Below are positions 1-8,376 of a stretch of 64,000 nt of DNA, one piece after another. Location of the stretch: the NCBI RefSeq assembly GCF_019285775.1, contig NZ_CP079105.1, forward strand, positions 930,001 through 994,000, in the 5' to 3' direction. The stretch is from Skermania piniformis (GTDB lineage Bacteria; Actinomycetota; Actinomycetes; Mycobacteriales; Mycobacteriaceae). Positions within the stretch are counted from its first letter, which is position 1. Every line of letters starts with the position of its first letter. The notes under the pieces were generated by a model that had not been told where the DNA came from, did no database searches, and saw only the letters and a list, made by a program, of their open reading frames with translations. The translations under genes were made by a program, and so were the position numbers.

Positions 1-693
1 TACGGCGCCGCGGATCTCGTCGGCGGTGAGCAGCCGGGCGGGGTAACCCCGCTGCGCCAGCAGCCGCACGATCCGGCGGGCGGCGACCGTCACCGCCCGG
101 GACGCGCCTTCTTTGCCGCCGCCGCGGCGGGCCACCGCGTCCGGACACTGCGCCGGCCGGAACACCACCGCGAGCCGGACGGTCCCGATCGACACCGCCG
201 GTAGCGGGCCGAGTAGCTCCTCGTAGACCGGGCCGGCCGCCGTTTCCGCTCGGCTGCGCCGGCCGTGCGTGACGATGTTCAGCTCGCTCAAGGCGATGTC
301 GTGCTGGGTCAGCGCCCGCGCCAACGCGCCGAGCGGAAGTCGTTCGGCCACATCGGAGTCGGCCGGGGGAAGAGCGGTCCGCGTGCCGGGTGGTGCGGTC
401 AACTCGATTACCGCGACGACCCGGTCGGTATCCCAGTGCAGGCCGACAGCGCCCTCCCCGGAACCGCGAAAATCCACCGTCGGTCCCAGCCGGTAACCAT
501 TCCGGCACCGGTACCGGGTCATGGTCGTGACCCAGTCGAGCAGCGATCGCCGGCCGACCCGGACCAGCAGCAACAGCGCCGACCCGCCGGCAATCCCGGC
601 CGCCGGCAGCGGCGCCAGCCCGGCCAGCCGGAGCCCGGCGAGCGTTGCCAGGCCGAATACCTGGGCCGTCAGCAGATCTCGAAGTGCCAGCAC
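1..693 (-). CDS. eccE4: ESX-4 type VII secretion protein EccE (C-terminus outside window)
   Basis: Reads leftwards from a GTG at 691-693, preceded by a purine-rich ribosome site (GGGGGGAGA), and stays open for 231 codons to the window edge, so the C-terminal part is missing. The N-terminus has two hydrophobic stretches (about residues 12-26 and 28-45), then a cytosolic region with a repeated W-D-T-D / V-A-V-I-E-L pattern, as in EccE, the peripheral component of the ESX membrane complex. It is divergent from eccB across 124 bp. M. tuberculosis ESX-4 lacks eccE, but ESX-4 loci of other Mycobacteriales carry one; identification rests on this context and the N-terminal pattern. Confident on family, less on exact start. 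Confidence 0.8.
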   Translation of the reverse strand, partial: MLALRDLLTAQVFGLATLAGLRLAGLAPLPAAGIAGGSALLLLVRVGRRSLLDWVTTMTRYRCRNGYRLGPTVDFRGSGEGAVGLHWDTDRVVAVIELTAPPGTRTALPPADSDVAERLPLGALARALTQHDIALSELNIVTHGRRSRAETAAGPVYEELLGPLPAVSIGTVRLAVVFRPAQCPDAVARRGGGKEGASRAVTVAARRIVRLLAQRGYPARLLTADEIRGAV

Positions 694-817
694 CCGATGT
701 CTCCCCCCGCGAGTCACATCGCCCCACGAGCAGCACCGACCGTGGGTTCGGGTCGAACTGTACTGTGACACCTCGTCGGGGATCGGGGGCACCTCGACGG
801 GGGATCGGGGGAGGATC

Positions 818-2302
818 ATGCCGGCGCAGCCGACGACACGGTCGCAGGTCAGTGGCTATCGATTTCTGGTGCGGCGGATGGAGCATGCGCTGGTCCGGCG
901 AGACGTCCGGATGCTCAGCGACCCGTTGCGGGCGCAGTCCCGGGCGCTGATCGTGGGGGCGATCTTTGCGGCGCTCGCCCTGGCCGGTTGTGCGGTGCTG
1001 GCGTTGCTGCGTCCGGTGGATCGGGCCGGCGACGCAAAAATACTGGTGCAGAAGGATTCCGGGGCTATGTTCGTGGTGCTCGGGGCCACTGTGCACCCGG
1101 TGCTGAACCTGGCGTCGGCGCGCCTGATCATCGGTGCGGCCGACGATCCGGTGCTGGTCGGTGCCGCCGAAGCGGCGGCTCGGCCGCGGGGGGCGCTGGT
1201 CGGGATTCCGGGGGCGCCGTCGGCGTTGCCGGATCGGCGGGCCGAGCCCGGTCGGGTGTGGACGGTGTGCGATCGCGTCGGTGCCGACGCTGCGGTGACC
1301 ACGTCGGTGCTGGTCGGTGACCTCGAGCGCACCGACACGGCCGCCGACCTGCGGCGGGACCAGGCTTTGCTGTTGCGTGGCCGGGACCGCAGCTACCTGG
1401 TCTACGACGGCAAACGCGCGGCGGTGGACCCCTACAGTGCGCCGGTGGCGACGGCTTTCGGGCTGTCGGCAGCCGATGCCCGGCCGGTCAGCGATGCGTT
1501 GCTGAACGCGATCCCGGAGGTACCGGCGATCGTGCCGCCGCGGATTCCGGGTTCGGGTGGGAGTCCGACGGGTTTCTCGATACCCGGGCAGGTGGTCGGA
1601 TCGGTAGTGCAGGTCGCCCAGGGCGATTCGCGGCAGTACTACGTGGTGTTACGGGACGGGTTACAGCAGGTGGGCGCCGCGACGGCCTACCTGATCCGGT
1701 CGGCCGACTCGAAAGGTTCGGCCGAGGTCGCGACGGTTCCGCCGGATCTGGTGACGCGGGTGCCGGTGTCCACCGCCCTGGACGTGGCCACGTTCCCGGA
1801 GTCGGCGCCCACCGTCCTGTCGGGTGCCGACGACCCGGTGGCCTGCCTGTCTTGGCGACCGCTGGAGCTGCCGACCACCGATTCACTCACCGCGCCCGCT
1901 GCCGAGATACGGGTGCTTACCGGTCGGGAGCTGCCCATCGGTGCGGCCGCCCGCCCGGTCACGTTGGCCCGGGCCGACGGACCGGGCCCGAATGCCGACG
2001 CGGCCTACCTGGCTCCCGGGGACGGGGCGTTCGTCCGGTTCACCGGCATCGCGCCGGACAGTCGCGGACGAGACGGGTTGTGCTTCGTTGCCGATACCGG
2101 TGTGCGGTTCGGTCTGCCGGATCTGGACACCGCCGAAGTTCTGGGGTTGACCGGCCCACCGGAACCAGCGCCCTGGCAGATCGTCTCGTTGCTGGCGCCG
2201 GGGCCGGCGTTGTCCCGGACCGCGGCGTTGGTATCGCACGACGGGGTGGCTGCCGACCCGGCCGGCGGTGCCCTGCCCGACGCGACAGCTGCGCCGCGCT
2301 GA
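818..2302 (+). CDS. eccB4: ESX-4 type VII secretion protein EccB
   Basis: A 494-residue protein starting at ATG 818, eight bases after a GGGGGAGG ribosome site. EccB is a core subunit of the ESX inner-membrane channel with a large extracytoplasmic domain and reported ATPase activity in some homologues. The N-terminus carries the family signature (S-G-Y-R-F-L-V-R-R-M-E-H-A-L-V-R-R), then D-P-L-R-A-Q-S-R-A before one membrane segment at about residues 43-64; the rest is the extracytoplasmic repeat domain, including V-Y-D-G-K-R-A-A-V-D-P. The reading frame is open upstream to 521, but that part overlaps eccE antisense and has no ribosome site. It ends 2 bp from a convergent histidine kinase-like gene, so eccB is cut off from the rest of the ESX genes. 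Confidence 0.93.
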   Translation: MPAQPTTRSQVSGYRFLVRRMEHALVRRDVRMLSDPLRAQSRALIVGAIFAALALAGCAVLALLRPVDRAGDAKILVQKDSGAMFVVLGATVHPVLNLASARLIIGAADDPVLVGAAEAAARPRGALVGIPGAPSALPDRRAEPGRVWTVCDRVGADAAVTTSVLVGDLERTDTAADLRRDQALLLRGRDRSYLVYDGKRAAVDPYSAPVATAFGLSAADARPVSDALLNAIPEVPAIVPPRIPGSGGSPTGFSIPGQVVGSVVQVAQGDSRQYYVVLRDGLQQVGAATAYLIRSADSKGSAEVATVPPDLVTRVPVSTALDVATFPESAPTVLSGADDPVACLSWRPLELPTTDSLTAPAAEIRVLTGRELPIGAAARPVTLARADGPGPNADAAYLAPGDGAFVRFTGIAPDSRGRDGLCFVADTGVRFGLPDLDTAEVLGLTGPPEPAPWQIVSLLAPGPALSRTAALVSHDGVAADPAGGALPDATAAPR

Positions 2303-2304
2303 GT

Positions 2305-3594
2305 TCAGTTCCCGGTACCCAGGGGCAGGGTGAAGACGGTGGCCTCGCTGTCCGCGTGGAGTACCCCACCGTGCGTGCGGGCCACCTTTCGCACGATGGC
2401 CATGCCCAGTCCGGTGCTCGCCGCGGCAGCTCCGTGGTCGGCGACCACCACGTCCGCCCGGTCCGGTGCCTGCACCACCCGGACGGTGATCGGGTCGTCG
2501 GTCGCCGCTCGGGTCGCCGCGGTTTCCAGCAGATAGCCCAGAGCCCGGTTCAGCGCGGTCTCGTCGGCCCGAACGGTCAGCGCGGGCGGGGCCTGGACTT
2601 CGAATCGGCCGGTGTCGGTGGCCGCCGCACGCCGGACCAGTTCGGTCAGTTCGACGTCGTCGGTGACTCGTTGCGGATCGTCGTCGCGGGCCAGCTCGAC
2701 CAGGTTGTTCACCATCGTCGACAGCTCGCCCATCCGGGCGAGCACGTCGGCAAAGATCTCCTCGCGTTCGTCCCGGTCGAGTTGGGCTGCGCCGGGCTCG
2801 GCGGACGAGATCAACAGCTCGAGATTGGTTCGCAGTGAGGTCAGCGGGGTGGATAGCTCGGCACCCGCGGCGGCGATCAGCTGGCGTTGCCGGCCGCGGG
2901 ATTCGCGGACCGCGAACAGCATCGTGTTGAAGCTGCGCGACAGATCGGCCAGCTCGTCGTCGCCGACCACTTCGATCGGGCGTAACGCGCCGGTTCGGGC
3001 GACCTCCTCGGTCGCATTGCGCAGCCGGGTGACCGGGCGTAGACCGGTTCGGGCCACGGCGAAACCGGCCGCGGCGGCGAAGCAGATCAGGATGGAACCG
3101 ACCACCAGCAGTACCGCGCCGAGCCGCCGCAGAATGTGCTGCTCTCGGGTCAAGGGCTGTGCGAGCACCACGGCCACCCCGGATTGCGAACGAGCCGCCG
3201 CGACCCGGTAGCCGTCGGTGGTCCGGATCGAGTCGATCTGCTCGCCGTCGGCGACTGCGCGCTCGGGCTCGCCGACCGGAATTGCCGGGCCGTAGGAGAA
3301 TTGGCGCCGGTCCGGCAACACCAGCGCGACGCGGAGATCGTCCCGGCCGAGGCTGGACAGGGCGTAGAGATCGGTCGGATTCAATGCTTCGACCGCACCG
3401 GAGTCGGCGATGGTATGAACCCGGGTACGGAGCTGATCGTCCAGGTCGTGGCTGAGATAGCGACTGATCACCAGGTACACCGAGAGGGCCGCCAGGACCA
3501 CCACCATCGCCACCGCCGCGGCGGCGAACGCGGCGACTCGCTGCTGCAGCGAGGGGCTGTACCTGCTCAGAACGCGGAGATAGGAACGAGACAC
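2305..3594 (-). CDS. Degenerate sensor histidine kinase (MprB-like) lacking the phosphoacceptor histidine
   Basis: A 429-residue membrane protein with sensor-kinase architecture: membrane segments near residues 20-46 and 155-180 flanking a periplasmic region, a HAMP-like stretch to about 235, a dimerisation helix and a C-terminal ATPase-like domain. The H-box, usually D-A-S-H-E-L-R-T-P-L in MprB-type kinases, reads A-A-G-A-E-L-S-T-P-L: the catalytic His is Ala245 (codon at 2860-2862). The N-box is reduced (Y-L-L-E-T-A), the D-x-G-x-G box reads D-H-G-A-A-A, while G-L-G-M-A-I-V-R is kept. No response regulator is adjacent. The frame is long and intact, so this looks like a pseudokinase or signalling scaffold, not a decayed gene. 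It lies inside the ESX-4 locus, convergent with eccB. Autophosphorylation on the usual residue is not possible as read. Confidence 0.85.
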   Translation of the reverse strand: MSRSYLRVLSRYSPSLQQRVAAFAAAAVAMVVVLAALSVYLVISRYLSHDLDDQLRTRVHTIADSGAVEALNPTDLYALSSLGRDDLRVALVLPDRRQFSYGPAIPVGEPERAVADGEQIDSIRTTDGYRVAAARSQSGVAVVLAQPLTREQHILRRLGAVLLVVGSILICFAAAAGFAVARTGLRPVTRLRNATEEVARTGALRPIEVVGDDELADLSRSFNTMLFAVRESRGRQRQLIAAAGAELSTPLTSLRTNLELLISSAEPGAAQLDRDEREEIFADVLARMGELSTMVNNLVELARDDDPQRVTDDVELTELVRRAAATDTGRFEVQAPPALTVRADETALNRALGYLLETAATRAATDDPITVRVVQAPDRADVVVADHGAAAASTGLGMAIVRKVARTHGGVLHADSEATVFTLPLGTGN

Positions 3595-3734
3595 CTCGCG
3601 CCTACCGGCTCGGCGGGGTATGGGGACGGTGGGGTCGGCACGTGGTTCATCCTATTCCGCCGAGTATCAGGGCTGATTCGCCGCGCATGCCGGTGGCCCC
3701 GCCGGGTGGGGCGAGGTGCCGGTGTCGGGCTGAT

Positions 3735-5092
3735 TCAGAAGGGTGGGGGTTCGTCGTCCGGGGGTGGTTGCCCTGAGGGTTCGCTCATTGCGGGTCGACC
3801 GGGTGGGGTGAGGTCGATGGTGCCGGTGCCGTCGTGCAGGTAGATCCCGCCGGCGGGCGTGGCCCACAGGTAAGCACCGGGGGTCAGGCGCCGGTAGCGC
3901 CAACCACGGTTTCCTTTGAGCTGGTGGTGTTGTCGGCAGAGCGGGGCGAGGTTGCCGCTGCTGGTCGGCCCGCCCTGGTCATGCGGGTGGATATGGCGAG
4001 ATCGCAGCCACGGGCGGGGCGGTTGCAGTACGGGAACACACACGTGCTGCTGGTCTGCACGACCTGTTCGCGGAGCCGGTCCGGAATTTGATATGCGTCG
4101 GTCTGGAGGTGTTCGGCCAGGTCCAGCACCGGGCGGACGGTCACGTTCGTGTCCGGGTTGCCGCACCAGGCGCGGATCGCGTCGATGCTGACTGGTGTCG
4201 GTGACGACGCGTCGACCCGGCCCAGGGGGCCACCGGTCCCGGTGAGCTGGTCGGCGCTGATATGTACATGCAGCTGGATGTCGCGCGGCGTGCGGCGGTG
4301 CAACGCGGGCGGTGTGGGTTCTGGTGCGTCGAACGGCAATCCGGGTTGCCGGCGGGCGAGTTCACCCAGCGCGGTCGAGCGCCGCGCATCCAGCGAATCG
4401 GTGCTGCCACAGGCGGCGAGATCCTCGGCGATATCGGACAACGCGTGGTTCAGGTCGACGGCGTCGAGCAGGTCGAGTTCACCTTCGATCCGGACCGTGC
4501 CGGTCAGACTCACGGTGCGGGTGTCGATCTCCACCTTGCGGGTATCGGTGGCGAGTTCTTCTTTCGCGGCGTCCGGATCGGCGAGGATGCGGGCTTCCGC
4601 GACCAACCGATCCAGCTGCGCCCACGACACCGTCCCCGCGTACGCCGCGAGACGTTCGTCGACGAACGCGGCCGCTTCCGGCGACAAGCCGATAGTGGTG
4701 TCGGCGATCCGCCGGGCCCGCCACCACGGTGTCTGCCCGTTCCGGACTCGTTCCCAGAGACGGGGCAACCGGTAGCAGACTTCGAGCACCGCCCCGACAT
4801 ACGACATTCCCGAGTCGGTCGAATACCGCAACGCGACCGCCAACTCCGCGACCGCCGCCTCGTCCACCTCCGGCGAACCCGCACCACCCGGGGTGACCCA
4901 CCCGACCCCGAACCGATCCACGTCGGTGTCACCCGCCGGGGCATGCCAACGACACCACGCCACGGTCAGCTCGGCCCGCTGCACCGCGACCCGCTCGGCC
5001 GCCGCCCGGTTGGCCCGCAACCCCGCGATCACCGACCGCGCAGAACCAGCACCACCCCCGGTTCCAGGAGTAAAAGCACTGACTGTGGTCAT
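3735..5092 (-). pseudogene. 13E12 repeat family DUF222/HNH endonuclease gene, frameshifted in the HNH domain
   Basis: The first part (5092 down to about 3998) encodes a DUF222 domain ending in the start of an HNH domain (C-V-F-P-Y-C-N-R-P-A-R-G-C-D-L). At about 3995 the frame must shift by one base to continue as H-I-H-P-H-D-Q-G-G-P-T, then N-L-A-P-L-C-R-Q-H-H-Q-L-K-G, the rest of the HNH/zinc motif, ending at 3735. A single missing base (expected D-H, GAC-CAT; seen GCCAT) explains it. Unshifted translation would end at 3884 after a scrambled tail without the catalytic His. 13E12/REP proteins are multi-copy in mycobacteria and relatives and mobile-element-like; function is poorly known. It sits between mycP and the pseudokinase, interrupting ESX-4. 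A sequencing error would give the same picture. Confidence 0.85.
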
Positions 5093-5177
5093 AAATCTAG
5101 TTCATCACGACCCACCGACAGGTTTCCGGCTGAAAGATCTGTCGGAGTAGCGATCCCGCCGAACCGATATCGGACCC

Positions 5178-6614
5178 CTATTCCGTCGGCGCCGCCGGCT
5201 CGTCGGGTTCGCCCCGGGCGGCCGCTGCGCGGGCACGCCGGCGCAGCGGAAACCAGGCCAGAAAGCCGAGCACCAGTCCTACGCCGAGTACGGCGGTTCC
5301 GATCAGTGCGACGGTCGCGCCGTGTCGGTCCGGCGACGCCGGGGCGGTCGGCGTAGCCAGCGTGGTCGATGCGGGTGCGTTCGGTTGTGCGGCGGGAGAC
5401 ACGTCCGGTGGTTGGACGGTGACGGCGGCATACGGATCGATCGAGCCGTGCCCGACGTACGGGTTGATTCCCTCCGGCGGGGTATGCGCGGTTGCTTCGA
5501 TGCGGGCCATCACCTGTCGAGCGCGCAGTTCGGGGAAACGAGCGCGGACCAGCGCCACCGTCCCGGCGACATAGGGCGCGGCGAAGCTGGTTCCTTGGAA
5601 CGTGGCGCTGGTGCCCTTGTCGTCCAGCTTGGCGTCGGTGAGACCACTGCTCCGTGGGTCCAGCGAGACGATGCCCTCGCCGGGTGCGGCGACATCCACC
5701 CACGGGCCCGGCACGGTGAACCGCGACGGCGCGCCGTTCGCGTCGACCGACCCCACGGTGAGCACGTAGTCGTCGTACCACGCCGGGGTGACGATCGTGT
5801 CGACCCGCTGCCACGGATCGGCGGTCGGGCGCCGCGGGTCGCTGTCCGGGTTCCCGCTGCCGCACCGGCCGTCCTTGTTTCCGGCGGCGGCCACGACGAC
5901 GGCATCGCGCTCCACCATCGCGTACTGTACGGCTGCGCCGAGCGCGCGATCGTCGATCGTCGCGGTGGAACAGGCGACCTCGGAAATGTTGATCACTGTC
6001 GCGCCGCGGTCGGCGGCCAAGCGGACGGCGGCCGCCATGGTTGCCACGTCGCCGTAGCCGTCGGCATTGTCCTCGGGACGCTGCTGCTGTGCCCGTCCCG
6101 CGACCTGCCAGAGGTTGCTGGACTGCCGGATGGTCATGATCCGGGCGTCGGGCGCGACGCCGGCGAAGCCCTGGCCGGGCACGCCGGCCGCTGCGATCAG
6201 CCCGGCGACCACGGTGCCGTGCACATCGCAGTCGTCGGTGCCGTCCCCGGTCCCGACGTAGTCGCCGGCCGGGATCAGGCCGGACAGTCGCGGGTGGCGG
6301 GCGACCCCGGTATCGATCACCGCAATCGTCTGGCCTGCGCCGCGGGTCAGCGGCCAGGCGGCTCGGAAGCCCAGTGCGCGTTGTGCCGGCGGCTCCTGCG
6401 GTCCCGCCGGCACGGGTCGCGTGGCAAAGCACTGGTTCTTCTGTTCGGTGGGTTGGGTCGGGGCGGCCGGTGCCGCTGCCGGCAGCTGTCCCGGGTCGAC
6501 CGGCGGTGGCGGTGCGGCCGCTGCGGGTCCGACTGCTGCCCCGACGGTCACCGATGCGACCAGGACCGACAGCAGCCGGCTCCGGATGCGGTAATTCATC
6601 GCGCTGCGGCGCAT
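5178..6614 (-). CDS. mycP4: Mycosin MycP, membrane-anchored subtilisin-like serine protease of ESX-4
   Basis: A 478-residue type I membrane protease. An N-terminal signal peptide (to about residue 34) precedes a proline-rich linker and the S8 catalytic domain: Asp101 in I-D-T-G-V, His132 in D-V-H-G-T-V-V-A-G and Ser343 in G-T-S-F-A-A-P. A single transmembrane helix (about 435-457) and a short basic and acidic tail close the protein, the usual mycosin layout. Mycosins are essential for ESX complex stability and process some substrates. It starts at ATG 6614, three bases after the eccD stop; a second ATG at 6599 is possible. Co-directional with eccD, so both are probably transcribed from the eccD-eccC divergent region. 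Confidence 0.95.
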   Translation of the reverse strand: MRRSAMNYRIRSRLLSVLVASVTVGAAVGPAAAAPPPPVDPGQLPAAAPAAPTQPTEQKNQCFATRPVPAGPQEPPAQRALGFRAAWPLTRGAGQTIAVIDTGVARHPRLSGLIPAGDYVGTGDGTDDCDVHGTVVAGLIAAAGVPGQGFAGVAPDARIMTIRQSSNLWQVAGRAQQQRPEDNADGYGDVATMAAAVRLAADRGATVINISEVACSTATIDDRALGAAVQYAMVERDAVVVAAAGNKDGRCGSGNPDSDPRRPTADPWQRVDTIVTPAWYDDYVLTVGSVDANGAPSRFTVPGPWVDVAAPGEGIVSLDPRSSGLTDAKLDDKGTSATFQGTSFAAPYVAGTVALVRARFPELRARQVMARIEATAHTPPEGINPYVGHGSIDPYAAVTVQPPDVSPAAQPNAPASTTLATPTAPASPDRHGATVALIGTAVLGVGLVLGFLAWFPLRRRARAAAARGEPDEPAAPTE

Positions 6615-6617
6615 CGA

Positions 6618-8087
6618 CTACAGGCCCCGGATCAGTTGAAACAAGCCGGCGACCCAGCAGGTCAACGGGAGTACCGCGGCCACGCAGGCATATTCGATCA
6701 GTTCACCGGCTCGACGCAACGGCGGTGACAGGTCGGTGCGTGGTCCGAGAATTCCGAGCGCCGAGGCGCCCAGTGCAAACGTCGATGCAGCGGCGTAGAC
6801 CGCCAGCGGAGCGCGTTGGGCTACCGCCGCGCCGAGCAGCAGGCCGAGCACGATGCCGGCGCCGGCCGCGATGAGCCAACCGGCTTGTTCGGCGTCGACG
6901 TAGGTGCGGCCGCGAAATGCCAAGACGGCGGCCACGACACCGGCCAGCGCGATCCCGGGCCAGGTCGGCGCGTTCGCAGGTGCGGTTATCAGCGTCGATG
7001 CGGTGACCACCAGGGCCGAACCGGCTACCTGACCGGTCAGGTACTGCCCGGCGCGCGCGCTCGATTCCGCCACTCGCGCGGGATCCGATCCGTCCGGTCG
7101 GTCAGGCCCCGGGGAAAGGTCGTCGGCCGGTTCGATCGGGCTGTCCGGTGCCGGGACGGTGGGTAGCGGTAGTCGGGCCAGTAGCAGCGCGATTCGGGGA
7201 GCCAGCGCCAGCCCGGCCAGCCCGGCTGCGATCAGCGCCGCCACGATCGATCGGGTCGGGACCGGGGTGAGCAACGCTGTTGCGGCGCCGATCGTCGTAT
7301 AGCCGGCGATTGTCGTGACGGCGGTGAAAGCCGTCTGCCCGGTCCCGGTGGCGCGAATCGTGATCATCGCGAGTGCGCCGGCCGCCGCCGCGCTCAGCAG
7401 TAGGTCGGCCGTTCCGAGCGGACCCGGGACCAGCAGAATCCCGGCGGCCGCCCCGGCCGGCAATGCGCAACCGCAGAGCACCTGTGCGGCGGCGGGGTCG
7501 GCGTAGATCCGGCTTGCGACGACTCCGGCGATCAGCAGGATCACCGCTGTGGTCGCAGCGCCGAACGCGCCGATCAGGTCGGTCCCGGATCCGCCGGCGT
7601 CGACCAACCCGACGCAGCCGATGGTGATCGATGCCAGCGCGACGATCGAGCCGAGCAGCCGGGCCGTCGCCGGGGTCCAACGCCGGCTCCGGCTCGTCGC
7701 GGTCGCCACCGCGTCCATGACGTCGTCGAACAGTGGCGGTGGCGCGGCTTGTCCCGCTTCTGCCAGAGCGAGTAGCTCGCCGTCCCGGATACCCAGCTCG
7801 GCCAGCGTCGCCGTGGTCGCCAACGGCGGCCGGCCGATCCGTGCGAGGACCCATTGCCGTGGTTCCAGCCGGTCGTTCGCGGGGCTGTCGTCGAACCGGT
7901 TGTACCGCCGGTGCTCGTCGATCAGGTCGGCAATGCCCGGGATCAGCAAAGCCAGCGGCACGGCGGCCGGTAGTGCGAGATCCACCTGGGTGTGCCGGGC
8001 CAACACGGTGACCCGGCACAGATCCGGTGGGTCCGGCGGTGCTGCGTCTGACGTCGAACCGGACGTGGGCGCCGAAATGGTGGACAC
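6618..8087 (-). CDS. eccD4: ESX-4 type VII secretion integral membrane protein EccD
   Basis: A 489-residue polytopic protein. After about 25 disordered residues comes a ubiquitin-like cytosolic domain (C-R-V-T-V-L-A-R-H-T-Q-V-D-L-A-L-P through L-A-E-L-G-I-R-D-G-E-L), then about eleven transmembrane helices rich in Ala, Gly, Val and Leu. EccD forms the membrane vestibule of the ESX channel. GTG at 8085-8087 is chosen because a GGGGGGAG ribosome site lies seven bases before it; the ATG seven codons upstream (8108) lies before that site. Divergent from eccC across 289 bp and followed immediately by mycP. Confidence 0.93.
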   Translation of the reverse strand: MSTISAPTSGSTSDAAPPDPPDLCRVTVLARHTQVDLALPAAVPLALLIPGIADLIDEHRRYNRFDDSPANDRLEPRQWVLARIGRPPLATTATLAELGIRDGELLALAEAGQAAPPPLFDDVMDAVATATSRSRRWTPATARLLGSIVALASITIGCVGLVDAGGSGTDLIGAFGAATTAVILLIAGVVASRIYADPAAAQVLCGCALPAGAAAGILLVPGPLGTADLLLSAAAAGALAMITIRATGTGQTAFTAVTTIAGYTTIGAATALLTPVPTRSIVAALIAAGLAGLALAPRIALLLARLPLPTVPAPDSPIEPADDLSPGPDRPDGSDPARVAESSARAGQYLTGQVAGSALVVTASTLITAPANAPTWPGIALAGVVAAVLAFRGRTYVDAEQAGWLIAAGAGIVLGLLLGAAVAQRAPLAVYAAASTFALGASALGILGPRTDLSPPLRRAGELIEYACVAAVLPLTCWVAGLFQLIRGL

Positions 8088-8310
8088 GGAACGCTCCCCC
8101 CAACTCACTGTCGGGTGAGGTTCCCCGACCCCCGGGACCCGGCCCGACCATGTCGGACGAAGCCTACGACACCGCCACGACAGTCCGGCCAGGGTGGAAA
8201 GTCGGCCGCGCTCCGGGTCGAACCGGCCGAATTCCCGGTCGACTGCCGACCGAGAACCGGGGGCCGGCGCCGGATGACGAGTCGGTGCCGAGGGTTACAG
8301 TGGTCGGCAA

Positions 8311-8350
8311 CGCGTACCCGAGGTCGGTCGACAGTGAGATCGGGTACGCG
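8311..8350. promoter_or_regulatory. 11-bp perfect inverted repeat upstream of eccC
   Basis: The arms CGCGTACCCGA (8311-8321) and TCGGGTACGCG (8340-8350) are perfect reverse complements separated by 18 bp. The right arm ends 26 bp before the eccC ATG and just before its GGGGGGA ribosome site. It could be a dimeric regulator site or a 5'-UTR hairpin able to affect eccC translation. The repeat is seen directly; any function is inferred. Confidence 0.5.
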
Positions 8351-8376
8351 GGATCGAGGATTCGGGGGGATTCTGG

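Noticed and set aside
5115-5145. Inverted repeat CCGACAG/CTGTCGG upstream of the 13E12 gene
   Set aside because: Short 7-bp arms with a 17-bp spacer; expected by chance in GC-rich DNA of this length.
5089-6432. Minus-strand Arg-rich frame over mycP
   Set aside because: Out-of-frame shadow of the protease; mycP has intact catalytic triad and signal peptide.
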